64,000 nt of DNA from Sergeia podlipaevii (Eukaryota > Euglenozoa > Kinetoplastea > Trypanosomatida > Trypanosomatidae): positions 1-64,000 of the forward strand of contig JASANZ010002263.1 of NCBI GenBank assembly GCA_030849805.1, in the 5' to 3' direction. This document shows positions 20,040-32,264 of the stretch, in pieces. The stretch's first letter is position 1; every line of letters starts with the position of its first letter. The notes beneath the pieces are model-generated. The model saw only the letters and a program-made list of their open reading frames with translations, had not been told where the DNA came from and ran no database searches. The translations under genes were made by a program, and so were the position numbers.

Positions 20040-21220
20040 TGTTGAGAAGTAACAACACAAATATAAATATAACCGTTTTTTTTTCTTATCATTATTTTCA
20101 ATATATATCTGTTAACTTCACAATATCCATTTTTCAACTTATATTTCAAGACTAAAAGTACATTTTTTGTTGTTGAAGAGAGACGGTTGCCAGAAACACT
20201 TTTTTCTTTTCTTTCTGTTTTCAGCACAATGCTGTACAATATACATACTTACCTCAAAAAAATGTTATGATATGCATTCGATTCTATATGCATATATGCT
20301 CACTGCGGAGGACAAAAAAAAAAATTGCGTGCACAGTGAATAAGGTTGCATCCTAACTTTGCATTAAAAAAGCAACAATATATATATATAAGAAAAATAT
20401 GAATAAAGCAGAACAAGCAAACATACGCGCTTTGAATGGTAAACGCACTCTATACAATTTCTTTTTATAAAAATAAACACAACTGAATATATCTTTCGCT
20501 ACCCGAACATGTTTCATATTTTTTGATGAAATAAGTTCTTGCAAAAGAAAACAATAAAGACAAAAAAAAATCGTAGGGATAACACGGAAAAGTGGACAAA
20601 CTCTGGGACTTCATATTGCTTTATATACACCCATACATACATATACATAGGTATATTAAAAGATTCTTCGCCATGACCCAGTGCCCCATTGAGCACACTT
20701 CTTTCTTATTGTGCGTCTGTGTATCATTATTTATAACCAAAGCGGTACATCAGAAAACAACAACGGAAATAAATATGAATAGAAAGAAATCGCGCGTTCA
20801 TACAGACACACACAAAAAAGCATCTTCGATATTCGTTGCAAAGATAGATATTAATTGGGCTTTGTTTGCTTGGATTTCCGCCCTTGTGCCTCTCTGTGAT
20901 GTCGATGCTGATATCATTTTAAGGAAAAAGAAGGAAAAACATTTCATCGCGTACTCGGTGACGGCAGCATGCAAACATTACATGCTCTTTCCCGTGTTAC
21001 TCACTCACACGTACGCACTCGCATCAACACATTTATACATGCTTAAAATCCGCAGCACTTGGCGATGCGGATCTATTCTTCTCCGCGTACATAGTACGAC
21101 GGCGACAAGACGCATTTTTCTATCGAAATGAATAAAAACAATGTAGCCCGCCCATTACATCACACATACACACATGTACAGGCATGCATATATACAGATG
21201 AACTTCCTGATACCCAATTC

Positions 21221-22015
21221 CTAAAGCGTTGGCGCGACGACAAAGCGAGGGACGAACATCCAGTTGGTGCCAAGCTGCTCCTGTGAACGTGCTAACTCAG
21301 CAAGAGTATTCTGCTGAGCCGCAGTGCGAAGCTGCATCACGTAGGAAGAGTAGGCAAAGCTAAGGAGTCCCACAACAATGACTGACTGCATAGTGCCATC
21401 AGGCGCAGCTATCTGTATTGCATACTGGCGGAGAGGAAGTGAAATGGTGTTCCCTGCGAACCAGATACCTATAGATGAGATATTTTCGATCGCTGCCCGG
21501 CCCACAGTGGAGTTTGTCATGGCGTTGCTCTGGTTATCATCCTGCACGAGGAACTCCTTAGCCTGATGTAGAAAGGCACTCCAAGTGTCACGCATGAAGT
21601 GCACCACGGGTTCAGCATATCCACACTTGACAGCCTCGCGCACATTACGGTGTGCAGCGGTGTAGAGCAGCAGACGCACCGCAATACGGCGGTCCTTTTC
21701 GCCCATCTCCGCAGCCGCCTCACATTTAGCAATAAACTCGTCGTGCAGCTTTGCCTTGTGGGTACGTACATCCAATTCGTCTTGAGCACGTCGGAACGAA
21801 GCGTCACTCTCTGGTTTGGTCGAGTCATGTAGCGCCGTTGTGAGGCAAGCTGGGCTGCTGCTGGCATAGCTCACTGTGAAGACATTACGGCGTGGTGTGG
21901 GAGGAGCGATAAGCTTGTGAGAGGTGGCAGCATTGCCGTCCATATCTGAAAGGGGTATACTGCAAGTGCTGTGGTCCGACAGCATATCTACGGTAGGGTC
22001 AACAAACAAAGTCAT
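21221..22015 (-). CDS. Hypothetical protein with a probable C-terminal membrane segment (264 aa)
   Basis: Not recognised. The frame runs upstream to a GTG at 22216 through translated CA/CT microsatellite DNA with no ATG, so the first ATG (22015, MTLFVDPTVDML) is chosen. The N-terminal 90 residues are Ser/Thr/Pro-rich and probably disordered. The middle is helical and charged (DEFIAKCEAAAEMGEKDRRIAVRL). Residues about 209-226 (MQSVIVVGLLSFAYSSYV) form the only likely membrane helix, followed by about 38 residues ending VPRFVVAPTL. Composition matches coding DNA. It follows GMPS with a 1.7 kb spacer and precedes a 5.6 kb gene-free stretch. There is no AG between the CT tract and the ATG, so the acceptor must lie upstream of the microsatellite or the true start is lower, for example the in-frame ATG at 21985. 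Confidence 0.75.
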   Translation of the reverse strand: MTLFVDPTVDMLSDHSTCSIPLSDMDGNAATSHKLIAPPTPRRNVFTVSYASSSPACLTTALHDSTKPESDASFRRAQDELDVRTHKAKLHDEFIAKCEAAAEMGEKDRRIAVRLLLYTAAHRNVREAVKCGYAEPVVHFMRDTWSAFLHQAKEFLVQDDNQSNAMTNSTVGRAAIENISSIGIWFAGNTISLPLRQYAIQIAAPDGTMQSVIVVGLLSFAYSSYVMQLRTAAQQNTLAELARSQEQLGTNWMFVPRFVVAPTL

Positions 22016-23761
22016 GTGGAAGCAGGTCAAATTGTATCCCGAGAGAGAGAGAGAGATGTGTGTGTGCGCGTGTGTGTGTGTGTGTGTATTTACCGCGGCG
22101 GAAAGAAACGTCCTCTGTGTACACAATTTCTTTACTTTTTGTAGGTAGCGATCACAGACGTAGTCCTTCTCCTCTCTTTTGCTGTTTCCAAGCTGGAACT
22201 TGGCAATGCCAGTCACTGAAGTCTAGCTTGCTTTGAAGAGAACGGTAACTGCGTGAGCCACAGATCTGGGTAGCAGACAAATAAATATAGTAAATAAATA
22301 AAAGTAAAAAAAGAAAAACTAAAATGCTGTACTCCTATTCTTAATAAAAAACAAAACTACTTGTGTATGTGATAGACACCACTTGCTCTGCTTGACTTTT
22401 TTAAAAGCTTTTCCTGAAAGTCAATTTGCGAAAAAAAAAATCACAAAGAAAGATGAAAATATCACCACGTAGTAATCAGTTTTCTGAAGCAAAGTACTCT
22501 CAAAAGGAAAAAAAAAAAGAGTTGTAAAAGGTACTTGGAAAAGAGGGAATATGTATATACAGGTCTTTCTTAAACTTATTTATCTGTAGAGAAAAGTGAT
22601 CTGAAACTATATTGCCAAAATGAAGGCGAAGTAAAACCAATAAATAAATAAATATATATATAAATATATATATATAAAGAAAACAAAAACAACAGATATT
22701 GCACTATTTTAAAGGGAAAGAGAAATAATGATAGTAAACAATCAAAAAGAAAAAAAAGGGGGAAAAAGAAACGAGTAAAAAAAAAAAAAATACACACACA
22801 AACAAAAGCAAACTAAAAGTTAGAAAAAAAAATGATTTGTTTAAATGTGCTGCTTTGCTTATACGCACAAGTAGCAACTACCTAAAAAATATCTTTATCT
22901 ACAGAATATAGTAGAAGCACTATAACAGAAACAATAGTTTAGTAAGCAGCCGTGTGGCTAGCTAGTGCAAACTATAAATGTGGAAAACAACAAATGATAA
23001 AAAACGAAAGAGAGAAAGAAAAAGAGAGGGAATATATATATGAATAGTAATAATAATGATAAACAAAACATAATTCAAAAAGCAAGTTGCACAACAAGGC
23101 GCTTATGGGCACTGAGACACCATTATGAGCAAAATGATAAACTTCCCAATACTTCACATACCATTGTATTTTTTTTGTGTGTGTGTTTCTTTCTTGGTTA
23201 AAACTCATCAGCAAGAGATAGACAGGATGTTAGCATTAATTTTACGGGGCTCACCGCAACTTCCTTTGCCCGCATTTCTCAGTAAAGCAGCTCTCTCTTT
23301 CACTTTTCTTTGCGATTACCTAAAAAAAAAAAAAAAAAAAGACAGATAAAACCAGTCCATAAATTATATAAGTGCATGCATTTTATATTAACGAAACACA
23401 TGTGTGCTCACAACATCTTCATGCACTTTTTTTTTTCTTTCGTGTATGTATGTGTATGTGTGCAAACAACAACAAAAGCCTTTTCGTTTTACTTTCTTTA
23501 AAAAGCTGCTTCCAGAAAACAAGCCCCCATGAAAGTGCAGGCAGCGATATCCCTCTTGCATAAAAATATTTGTTGTTTCTCTTTCTAAGAAAAACAAGAC
23601 GCTTACAAATCGATAACATTGCAGCGTACATCAGCAGTCAATGCGTATCAGGTTACACGTAAGGGACATTGGCTACCATAGCTGCATATCCACCTAATAA
23701 GTATTCTTTCATTTTTATATTCCTTCATATGTATTTTTTTTAGAAAAAACTATCAACAGAT
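22016..23761. other. 1.7 kb A/T-rich spacer downstream of GMPS
   Basis: Contains compound GA/TG microsatellite DNA, an AT-rich block near 22645-22680 and several A-runs. No gene recognised. Confidence 0.6.
22041..22087. repeat. Compound (GA)n(TG)n microsatellite
   Basis: GA units at 22041-22055 are followed by TG units with one CG interruption to 22087. On the coding strand this is a CA tract then a CT tract just upstream of the hypothetical gene's ATG. Confidence 0.95.
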
Positions 23762-25738
23762 TTATTCCCATTCAGTTGTGCCAGGAGGCTTTGCGGTGAG
23801 GTCATACATCACCTTAGATACAAAGTCAAGTTTTTCAAGCTCAGACACCATCTCTGCGAGGGCCTCAAGAGGCATGTAATCACTGCCCGGCGTCGCTGGG
23901 ACTCCCGTCATGAAGTCGTTTGTTATGAAGGTGCGGATGACAACGCTGTACTTGCCCGGAGCATCAAATCCAACTGGCACTAGCACGACAGGCACCTGAC
24001 TCAGCTTGCGCACAAGGTTATAGCGCAGAAGTGTCTGACCAACAATATTGTCGGCAGTACGAAGGTTGTCAAGAACAGGGGGCACCAACAGGGTAGGTGT
24101 GACGCTCGCGGGGGAAGTGCACTCCTTGCGACCAAAGAGAAACACCACGCGATTCAGTGCGTGCGCCACCTTCGGCACTGCCTTTGCAAGCTGAAGAAGA
24201 GTAACCCACTCTGTTGCGGTAGGTGCACGCCCGAGGGAAAGCGCAGCGGCGTATGCGTATGTACGGCCGTCGCCTTGCACGCCAACTGTGCGCACAGGTA
24301 GCAAGCACGAGTCAAGCTGCAAAGCGGCTACGGCTGCAGCCAGTGCATCGGGCACAATAGCAGGCACCACTTGCCCGCTGCATGTAGATCTGAGCGTCGC
24401 AACAGTGTTTTCAAACTGTTCGTCACGAAAAGCGGTACCGTCCGTGCAGAGAGTGCGGATAGCAAGTCCGGGGCCAGGAAAGGGCTGGCGCTCCACAAGA
24501 GGACGCGGAATGCCTAGCCTTGCGCCGAGCTCGCGCACCTCGTCCTTGTGGTAGTCACATAGAGGCTCAATAATGCGGCCGGCGTCGCGCAGCTGTCTAA
24601 CCATGGCAGTATCGTTGTGGTGCGTCTTGATGGCGTCGGCCTGCTTGCTAGCGTACGCCGAGCCAGACTCGATGAGATCGGGCCTTAGTGTTCCTTGAGC
24701 CAACAGAAGATTGTTGATGTCCAACTTAAGATCACGTATCACCTCATCGCACACAGTCATAAAAGTATTACCAATAATGTTGCGCTTCTCCTCCGGATCA
24801 GTTGTCTCGCACAAACGCTTCGTTGTGTACGCGGCACGGCCGCCCTTCGCCTGCATTGTCGTCGTGGCGTTTGCAAAGCGCTCCTTGGCGTCCACCAGCT
24901 GAACCTCCACCCCTCCAGTCTTGAGGGCCTCCAGCACCTGCGCACTCTCGTTGAGTCGCATAAAGCCATGGTCAATGTGAATGCACACCACACGCTCTGG
25001 TTCCAGGGCCTTGAGTAGCAACACAGCACACACAGTGCTGTCCACGCCACCAGACGCAAGGCACAGCACCTTCTGGCCACCTGCCGTACGCTCGCGAATC
25101 AGTCGGATGGCGACAGCTTCTCGGTCCTCCATAGTAAAGGAGAACGTGCACCCACAGATATGAAGAAAGTTTCTGAATATTTGTATTCCATTGACCGTCA
25201 GTTCCACCTCAGGATGGAACTGTACGCCGTACAACGGAAGAGAGGTGTGCTGCACCGCAGCAACAATCCCAGCAGCGCTCTTCGCGATCACCTTCACATT
25301 ATCGCCTGCATCTGTAACGCTGTCCCCATGCGTTAACAGCACTTGCTGCTTCGCTTCAAGTCCAGCAAAAATAGGTGATGATGTGTCGACAGTGATGCCA
25401 TCCTGGCCGTCTTCTCTGATGCTCCCAGTAGAAACCTTGCCACCGAAGCACACAGAGAGTAACTGCATGCCGTAGCAAATGCCTAAAATAGGCTTACCGA
25501 CGCTAAACAGGTCCTTGTTATATGCAGGAGCAGACGCGTCGTGCACAGAGCTTGGGCCACCGCTAATAATTATGCCCTTGAGATTAGGATCCTTCCTAAG
25601 CTGCTCAGTGGGGGTGTCGAGTGGGAGGATGGCGGTCTCCACGCGCAGCTCACGCACCTTTCGGTCGATAACCTTGCCGTACTGAGAACCGGCATCAAGG
25701 ATCGCCACGTACTCGCCAGAAGGAATGGAAGCCTCCAT
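23762..25738 (-). CDS. GMPS: GMP synthase (glutamine-hydrolysing)
   Basis: Full-length 658-residue enzyme that converts XMP, ATP and glutamine to GMP in purine nucleotide interconversion. The N-terminal class I amidotransferase has the catalytic Cys88 in GICYGMQLL and His175/Glu177 in FHPEVE. The ATP-pyrophosphatase domain has the P-loop SGGVDST at 229-235, then GHFM-like HGFMRLNE and the LAQGTLRPDLIESG block. The dimerisation/XMP-binding domain ends YDLTAKPPGTTEWE, the near-universal GMPS terminus. Length is close to other trypanosomatid GMPS and longer than the bacterial 525 residues because of insertions in the C-terminal region. The ATG at 25738 directly precedes conserved sequence. Trypanosomatids cannot make purines de novo, so this is a salvage-branch enzyme. 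No C-terminal SKL-like glycosomal signal is present. Confidence 0.98.
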   Translation of the reverse strand: MEASIPSGEYVAILDAGSQYGKVIDRKVRELRVETAILPLDTPTEQLRKDPNLKGIIISGGPSSVHDASAPAYNKDLFSVGKPILGICYGMQLLSVCFGGKVSTGSIREDGQDGITVDTSSPIFAGLEAKQQVLLTHGDSVTDAGDNVKVIAKSAAGIVAAVQHTSLPLYGVQFHPEVELTVNGIQIFRNFLHICGCTFSFTMEDREAVAIRLIRERTAGGQKVLCLASGGVDSTVCAVLLLKALEPERVVCIHIDHGFMRLNESAQVLEALKTGGVEVQLVDAKERFANATTTMQAKGGRAAYTTKRLCETTDPEEKRNIIGNTFMTVCDEVIRDLKLDINNLLLAQGTLRPDLIESGSAYASKQADAIKTHHNDTAMVRQLRDAGRIIEPLCDYHKDEVRELGARLGIPRPLVERQPFPGPGLAIRTLCTDGTAFRDEQFENTVATLRSTCSGQVVPAIVPDALAAAVAALQLDSCLLPVRTVGVQGDGRTYAYAAALSLGRAPTATEWVTLLQLAKAVPKVAHALNRVVFLFGRKECTSPASVTPTLLVPPVLDNLRTADNIVGQTLLRYNLVRKLSQVPVVLVPVGFDAPGKYSVVIRTFITNDFMTGVPATPGSDYMPLEALAEMVSELEKLDFVSKVMYDLTAKPPGTTEWE

Positions 25739-26742
25739 AAGACAGTTTTCACTTCAGAAAAGGAAAAAGAACACTTTACAAGCAAGATAATAACCTTTAG
25801 TGTTAACTCTTCTTATCAATGCTAGAAAAAAAATCTGAAAAATGAGAAAGAAAAGAAAATGGTGATCTATATAGGCTATCTGCAAGTATATAGACAAACA
25901 GTACACTTTTATGTAGGGAATATTGGCACTTAAAAAAAAAAAAAAGAAGGGGATGTAACATCGAGGAGAAAGTTAGAGAATATCAAATTAATTCACAGCG
26001 GCATATAGATTTAAAAGATAAATGCCGATGATAAATATATACGCACAGTAGCAAGAGGCAGTATAGTATCTATACTGACACACAGACACACACGACGATT
26101 TGGCATGGACAGAAAAACTCGATCCAAACGTACGGAGTATCATTGAACTTTTTTTCTTTACCTACAAGAAATAAGTCTAAAATGTAGCGAAACACAGAGA
26201 AGGGAAAAAAAAACATCAAAATATCTAGTGAGAGATTCAGCAGCAACGGCTGCGTAACAACAACAATAAAAAAGAGGAAAATAGTCTCGCAAACACATCG
26301 TTGGCAAGCTGCATCTGAAAAGGATATAAAGGAAAAAGAATTAGCGATGCATAGCCGACTTGCCAAAAACATGCATACGACCTTGTACTCAGCTTCACAC
26401 GCAGTATACACAAATTCCCACAGCATAAAGCATTTTAAATAATAAAAATGGTAAATGACAACGAATATAAACAGTATGAACTGCGCTCGGTTATCTATGC
26501 ATGTCGTCAATCATTCACGCACAACAACATGTGGGACGTCAACCTCAATCATCTACAGGTCAACGTCTCTTCCTGATAAAATGCACCAAAAAGCAAATGC
26601 GGATGAAAAGGAAACCAAACAAAAAAATGCCTTCTCGTAATCTGCTTCATTGATTTTCTACTTTTCCCTCTCAACTAAAAGATGAAAGAAAAAAATGAAA
26701 AAAAGAAAAATTCACAGAACACTAATAAAGACAAAGACTCTC
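25739..26742. other. Spacer between coiled-coil gene and GMPS
   Basis: A 1.0 kb A/T-rich spacer. A T-tract on the coding strand (25931-25945) followed by the first AG at 25929-25930 is the best GMPS splice-acceptor candidate, about 190 bases before the ATG. Nothing else recognised. Confidence 0.6.
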
Positions 26743-27477
26743 TCAAACGGATATCAGCGAGCGAAGTTCATTAATTGCGCCCAGGCTGTTCGCAACGTGA
26801 ATGTTGGATGCCTCCTGCAGCACCTCCGCCCACGCGTCTTTACCGCTTTCCGCTGCATTGGTTTCCTCTGAAAGCCACTTGCGTGCGTCCGCCTTCTCGT
26901 TCCACTCTCTCAGTGCCTGCTCAAGAGCCCACGACTTCGCCTCCGCCTCCATAGCAGCTGCTAGTTCTTCAATCTGGCTTCTGATCTGACGTGTCTTCTG
27001 TTGGTGGTTGGCAAGCTCCTGTGGCGCGGTTGTCTCAAGTTTCTTGATAGCAGAGAGAAGCTGCTGCTTCGATTCATCCCTGTTACGCTGAAACTCCTCA
27101 AGCCGCGTTCGCGCTGTGGCATCACGGGCCTCCGCCTCCTTCAGCTGTGCTCTCACAGTTTCTTTTCGTTTGTTCAGCACACGCAAGTGCTCCTCGTTTC
27201 GCGCACGGCGATCGTCTACTTTGCGGCGCAACTCCGCCGACTCTTTTTCAATCCTCTGCAGCTCATCCTTCTTGATCTGAACTTGGGCCATGATTGCGTT
27301 GATGGTGTTCCGGATGTTCTCCTTTTCAAGATCCCACTGCTGGACTGTGGTGCCATGCTCCGCCTCAAGACTGTGCAGAGCCTCGCGGGACTTTTCTAGC
27401 TCTGTGTTCTTGTCCTTGAGTTCAATACTCAGTGTGCGCCACCTTTGGATCTGTTCCTTTACTTGAGCACCGTCCAT
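26743..27477 (-). CDS. Coiled-coil hypothetical protein (244 aa)
   Basis: The function is not recognised. From residue 1 to about 185 the protein is a nearly continuous coiled coil (KDKNTELEKSREALHSLEAE, IKKDELQRIEKESAELRRKV), followed by an Ala/Glu/Trp-containing helical C-terminus ending NSLGAINELRSLISV. There are no membrane segments, zinc motifs or signal peptide. It could be a cytoskeletal, kinetochore or tether component; the sequence does not decide. The ATG at 27477 starts the frame and composition is clearly coding. It lies at the end of a 5.1 kb gene-free stretch. Confidence 0.85.
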   Translation of the reverse strand: MDGAQVKEQIQRWRTLSIELKDKNTELEKSREALHSLEAEHGTTVQQWDLEKENIRNTINAIMAQVQIKKDELQRIEKESAELRRKVDDRRARNEEHLRVLNKRKETVRAQLKEAEARDATARTRLEEFQRNRDESKQQLLSAIKKLETTAPQELANHQQKTRQIRSQIEELAAAMEAEAKSWALEQALREWNEKADARKWLSEETNAAESGKDAWAEVLQEASNIHVANSLGAINELRSLISV

Positions 27478-27657
27478 TGTGTAAGACGCAAAGCAAAACG
27501 TGTTTCACGTACCAAAAGAAAAAGTATTTCTAAAAAAAAAAAAAGCAAACTTCTATGACTACAAGTACTCAACTTATCTGATCTTATTTTTTTTCTCCCG
27601 TAGTGTTGAGTACTAAACTTCAAAATGAAAAGTAACTTTTTTTGCGAAGAAATCATA

Positions 27658-27706
27658 CAAAAGAAAGAGAAAGAGAAAGAGAAAGAGAAAGAGAGAAAGA
27701 GAATGA
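27658..27706. repeat. GA-rich hexanucleotide-like repeat (GAAAGA)n
   Basis: Tandem GAAAGA/GAGAAA units. On the transcribed strand this is a long CT-rich polypyrimidine stretch about 180 bases upstream of the 244-residue coiled-coil gene, so it may help define its splice acceptor. Confidence 0.9.
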
Positions 27707-29403
27707 AACAAACACATTTGTGCTGGAAAAGGACGTTCAAAAATGGTAAGAAAGTGAAAAACCGTGTGGTCGCAGTCCAAATGAGAAATGGTACGGAGAT
27801 ATTCAGCCAATTAAGACATATGTTGCAACCGCATTTGAGTGTGCTCTCCTTATCATGTTTTTTTTTTTTTTGTAAAGTACTTTGATCTGTATAAGCGTAT
27901 AACTGGCGGTAAACAAAGGAAAAAAAACAGTGGAATGGCTAGCAATAAAAAAAAAAAAAGCACTCTTCAATAAAAGTGGCGATCGGGTAGCGACCTCACC
28001 CCCATAATCACGCAATAATGAAAAAAAATAGAAATAACAGCAACAATAACAATAATAAAACAAGGAGGCACAAAGGGAACGGATCACTACTTCAAAGTAG
28101 AAAATGAAGCACAGAAGGTTCTATATTTTCAAAGCGCCACGTATATATACAAAAGAAAAAGTAGCACATATATGTGCCACTATTGTATAAAGAAAAGATA
28201 CAGGAGATGACTGCTACGCGCGTTAGTCGCATCGAGGTAGTGCTTGCATAAAAAAGAAAAATTCCTCTTTCTGCGAGAAACATGCTAAGAGTGTTCCATC
28301 AGAAATTCACGCCTACATCACACACACACACACAGTGATAAACAATTGTGAGTGCGCTTTCTTTCTCCCATCTCCTCGCATCCCTTTGAGGAGCAAGGTC
28401 ACACAAAAAAATGAATAGAGAAACTGAAAAATGACAATAATTATATGCAATGCGGAGACAAAGTGGTAAACTACAAACCGCGTAAATGTTGTTTACGACT
28501 TCATCAATTTCACTTACATATAGTAATTTATCATTTTAGAAACAACATTTAAATAAAAAATGCGTATTGGTGCCGTTCGTTCCTTTGTTTTTCTTTTTGG
28601 TGAGAAAAACTGTGAGCAACCCTCCTTGTATTTATGCTGATTTCACTGCATCAGGAAATGAATAAATTGAGGTATTATTGAAGGTGTGTACACTACGTTT
28701 TCCATTTTTGTTTTATTCCTATCCGCGAGAAAAAATAGTATCCGTTTTACAGAAGCAAAGAAGAAAGCTTAAGCACCAGGCACATTGCTAACAGCTTTTT
28801 TTCATTCTAGCCAACCAATGACATTCCCAATAATAAAAAAAATAAAAAAATGAACAAATTGCAAAAAAAACAAGAAAGAAAATAGAAAGAAAATGAAGAT
28901 CCAAAATACAAATAGGGAAGATGCAATGAGGAAGAAGCAAAATGACACGTAAAGTAAAATGATATGTCGACAAAACGTGATGTCGATGAATGTCACACTC
29001 AAAAGTGTCCATTGTGTGCCAAAACGGTACACAATAGAGATGCAATAGACTACATAAGGGGGTTTCAGTATCGACACAGCCACTGTTTTGTCATGTGAGC
29101 GACACGAATGTCATCCTCTGATGGGCCAGAGAGAGGGCCGAGGTCAAGTGGACAATTGAGTGCTTCATACCGAATTCAATATCAAGCACTTAAAAATAAT
29201 AATAAACTAAATAAATAAAAAGAAGAGAAACCAACCAGTTCTCGGAGCGATATGTCTGAGAAGATTGCCACCGAGACATTGGTCGTCTAAAAGTGTGCAG
29301 TGATTCATCCATCACTCGCGCACGTATATGCCCATAAAGGTACTGTGACGCTTCCTTGAAAAGAAAGTGTCTTAACACACTCATGAAACGTCACGCGCAT
29401 TGG

Positions 29404-29446
29404 ACACTCATCCACCCACACACCCACCCACCCACACACACACAGT
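29404..29446. repeat. CCCA/CA-rich simple repeat
   Basis: Irregular CCCA and CA units seen directly in the large spacer. Confidence 0.85.
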
Positions 29447-31119
29447 GACTACGTATGTGATGTAGCAGGTGTGCATAGAGACAATAATTCTGTTCTCCTT
29501 GTTTTCACTTTGCTTTTTCCCTTGCAGAAAGCACAGCTGTGAGTTAGGTAAACGAGGTCTAGTACAAAGTACGCTCTCCTCAAAATAGATTTTATCACCA
29601 AAAAAAAAAAAAGTCAACAAAAAAGCAGCTGTGGAAAGATGAACTGTCAGGAATCCGCAGCAGTGTAGTCGCCTTTGAAAGTGCAGTTCGTAGTACTTGA
29701 GATAGAAAAGTATGAACGCAGAAGTAGGGGAAGCGGGAAACTCACAGCCCACTTCCTCAAAGGTAACACACACACACACAAAAAAAAAGATACTTAACGA
29801 TAACTTAAAAAAAAAAAAAAAAAACGGAGCCCCTCAATACAAAAATAAGCATTGTTGCATAGGAACAGAATACCGCGACTATACACAGTTCACATAAAGT
29901 TGTTGCTTTTTGTTGTTGATCTTTTTAATCAGCAATAAACAAGCAACGCACTCTATACACCAGCACCTCTTTCATAAAATATATGGATTGCGATGAGTAT
30001 ATGAAGAGAAACAGACTAATGACAAAACGAAAAAAAAAAAAAGAAATTCAATAGCAAATTCACTCTGCAAGCACACACGAACACATTTATTCAAGAATAG
30101 AGTAATTATATTAATGGCTTCTATATATACACCTGCCTTTTATTACTTTGTCTTACTCACATTTGCACCTGCTGACTTGTGTGTGTGTGACAGTGAGCAC
30201 AATCACCATTTTGAGAATAAAAAGTGCTACGCATATGTAGAGAGAAAGTGTGTTGATTATTCCACGCGACCGCACTCACACATAAATTGGTTTTGATTTT
30301 TTTTTTTTTAAGACAACCAAGAGCACATTTCAATCCTCAAAAAAAAAAAAACGACTTTGACAAGTACAAGACAGCGGTAATTTCTTATATGTATATACTT
30401 ATCCACCCAATTCCATGGTACGTGTACTAGTTCCAAGTATACTATTATTTTGTTTGCTCGATTTTATTCCCTTTTCAATTCTCGTGACGCACAGAACTGC
30501 TAAATTTAGGGGGAGAGAGAGAGAGACAGAGAGTTCGCTTGCGTTACAGTAAATCGACAATCCAAAAGTACTGACAATTTTAAAGCAGTATCTCCCAAAA
30601 CAACAACAAAAAAAACTAAGCTTTCTTTTATCACTATATACTGAGAATTTTTTTTTAACGTAATCCGTTAAGCAAGCGCAATGCTCACAGATGCATAGAT
30701 GTAGTTCGTCCTCGTCCTAGGCGCCATTTTTGTTAGCAGTCAACTACGCAAACATACAAGGCGCCATACAGAGGATTCCACCGAATAAGAAAATAGAATA
30801 AAGAAAAGACATGTTTTAAAAAATGAAAACAGTTGGAGCAGCTGGAAAAAAAAAGGATATTTTTAGGCCTGGTCTGCAAAAAAATATGTGTGTTTTTCAC
30901 GTACCCACACAGATTCTGACAAATTAGTACATCAGAGTACTACGTAAAAAAAAAAAAAAACCGAAAATAGTAATAGAGGTTGCTTTACATTCATATAAAG
31001 TACAAAAAAAAAATAGTCGGCTCGTGCACAACACATACAAACACACACAAATACATATTATGTATCATGTGCACTTCCGTAATTCACCTCTGTTTTGTTC
31101 AGTAAGTGAAAACTAAGGG

Positions 31120-31145
31120 AATAATAATAATAATAATAATAATAG
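31120..31145. repeat. (AAT)n microsatellite
   Basis: About eight AAT units in the 5.1 kb spacer. Confidence 0.9.
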
Positions 31146-32245
31146 TAAGTTTTACGCAGACATATAGAAACAAAAAGAGAAAAAAATGTAGGTATGCCTG
31201 TAAAGACGGGGATCAAACAGAAAAGGGCGGAAGAAAAATAGCAACAGTGAGAACAGGATAGGGAACAAAAAGTCTGCTATAAGTACGGCTAATAATATTT
31301 TTTTTTCTTTTAATAGAGCAACAATAACAATAAGCCATGCAGAAAAAAGATACAGCGCATATAGAGCACTTTGGATATCAACACGAATTAAAAGAAGAGG
31401 CAGCAATGTTAAGAGGCAAATACACAATGCATTCATTTCATTCAGAAGAAAAAAAAACACATATCGGTGGCCAACCACTTTATTCAGGACACTATCATCT
31501 GCTTTGCATGACTGAAAGACAGAATACGTAATGTCACGATAATATGGTAGTTTTTTGTCGACACTTTCCCCCCACCAATCTTACCGCTGATGCTCTTTAC
31601 TTGCTAGCAATTCGTTTACACAGATGTACTCAGAAAAGCTTATCAAGACGAATAATAATAATATATACAGAGAAGGAAGACGCAAAGAAAAAAAAAATAG
31701 TTAAACAACAAAAAAAACATGCAAGTTACGCAAAAATATATTCATTTTTTTTTTTTCACTAGAAGACATACATAGAATTAGAGCAACAAGTAAAAAAATA
31801 TCTTTGCTTCGTTACATCATCACACTACGAAAAAAAAAACTAACCCGCAAAGAATTTTTTTTAAAAAATCTTCTTACTGAATATCTCTTACTACTGTTTG
31901 TAGGGTAGTGCGTAGCCGCTCTTCTACTCCATCAGTACTTCTCTGTATTAAAGAAATAATATTAGAGCAGTAAGCAAAAAAAAAAAATTATAAATCATAC
32001 TTGCGGCAATACAAGCACCTAGTAGGGCCCACAAGCAACAGCAGTTGCAGCAGACACACACACACACACACACACAAAAACAAAAATACTTATCGCTGGG
32101 GACTTGATTTGCAAACACCCTAACACGCACACGCATGTACCTGGTGAGGCATACAGATAAAATTCATCGTATACAGACACCCCCTCTAATTCCATAGATC
32201 AAACATTGTAGTTACCACCGCAGTATGACACAACGACAAAGAGAA

Positions 32246-32264
32246 ATATATATATATATATATA
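32246..32264. repeat. (AT)n microsatellite
   Basis: Short AT dinucleotide tract about 300 bases downstream of the CCCH gene stop (on its 3' side). Confidence 0.9.

Larger units (their letters stand above)
15641..21220. other. 5.6 kb gene-free A/T-rich spacer
   Basis: No frame in this stretch has coding composition; the ones present are built from A/T runs and dinucleotide repeats. It contains a (CA)n tract at 19790-19815, an A22 run at 20018-20039 and many A8-A13 runs. About 20640-21130 is less A/T-rich but has no recognisable product on either strand. No tRNA B-box or snoRNA-like pair was found by eye. It must contain the CGM1 leader and the 3' UTR of the upstream gene. Confidence 0.6.

Noticed and set aside
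20592..21131. Plus-strand 179-codon frame
   Set aside because: Runs against the unit; His/Tyr/Thr-rich repeat translation with no domain; lies where the 3' UTR of the 21221-22015 gene is expected.
15641..21220. Possible snoRNA or tRNA cluster in the large spacer
   Set aside because: No convincing paired C/D boxes or tRNA B-box seen by eye; only isolated TGATGA-like matches expected by chance in A/T-rich DNA.
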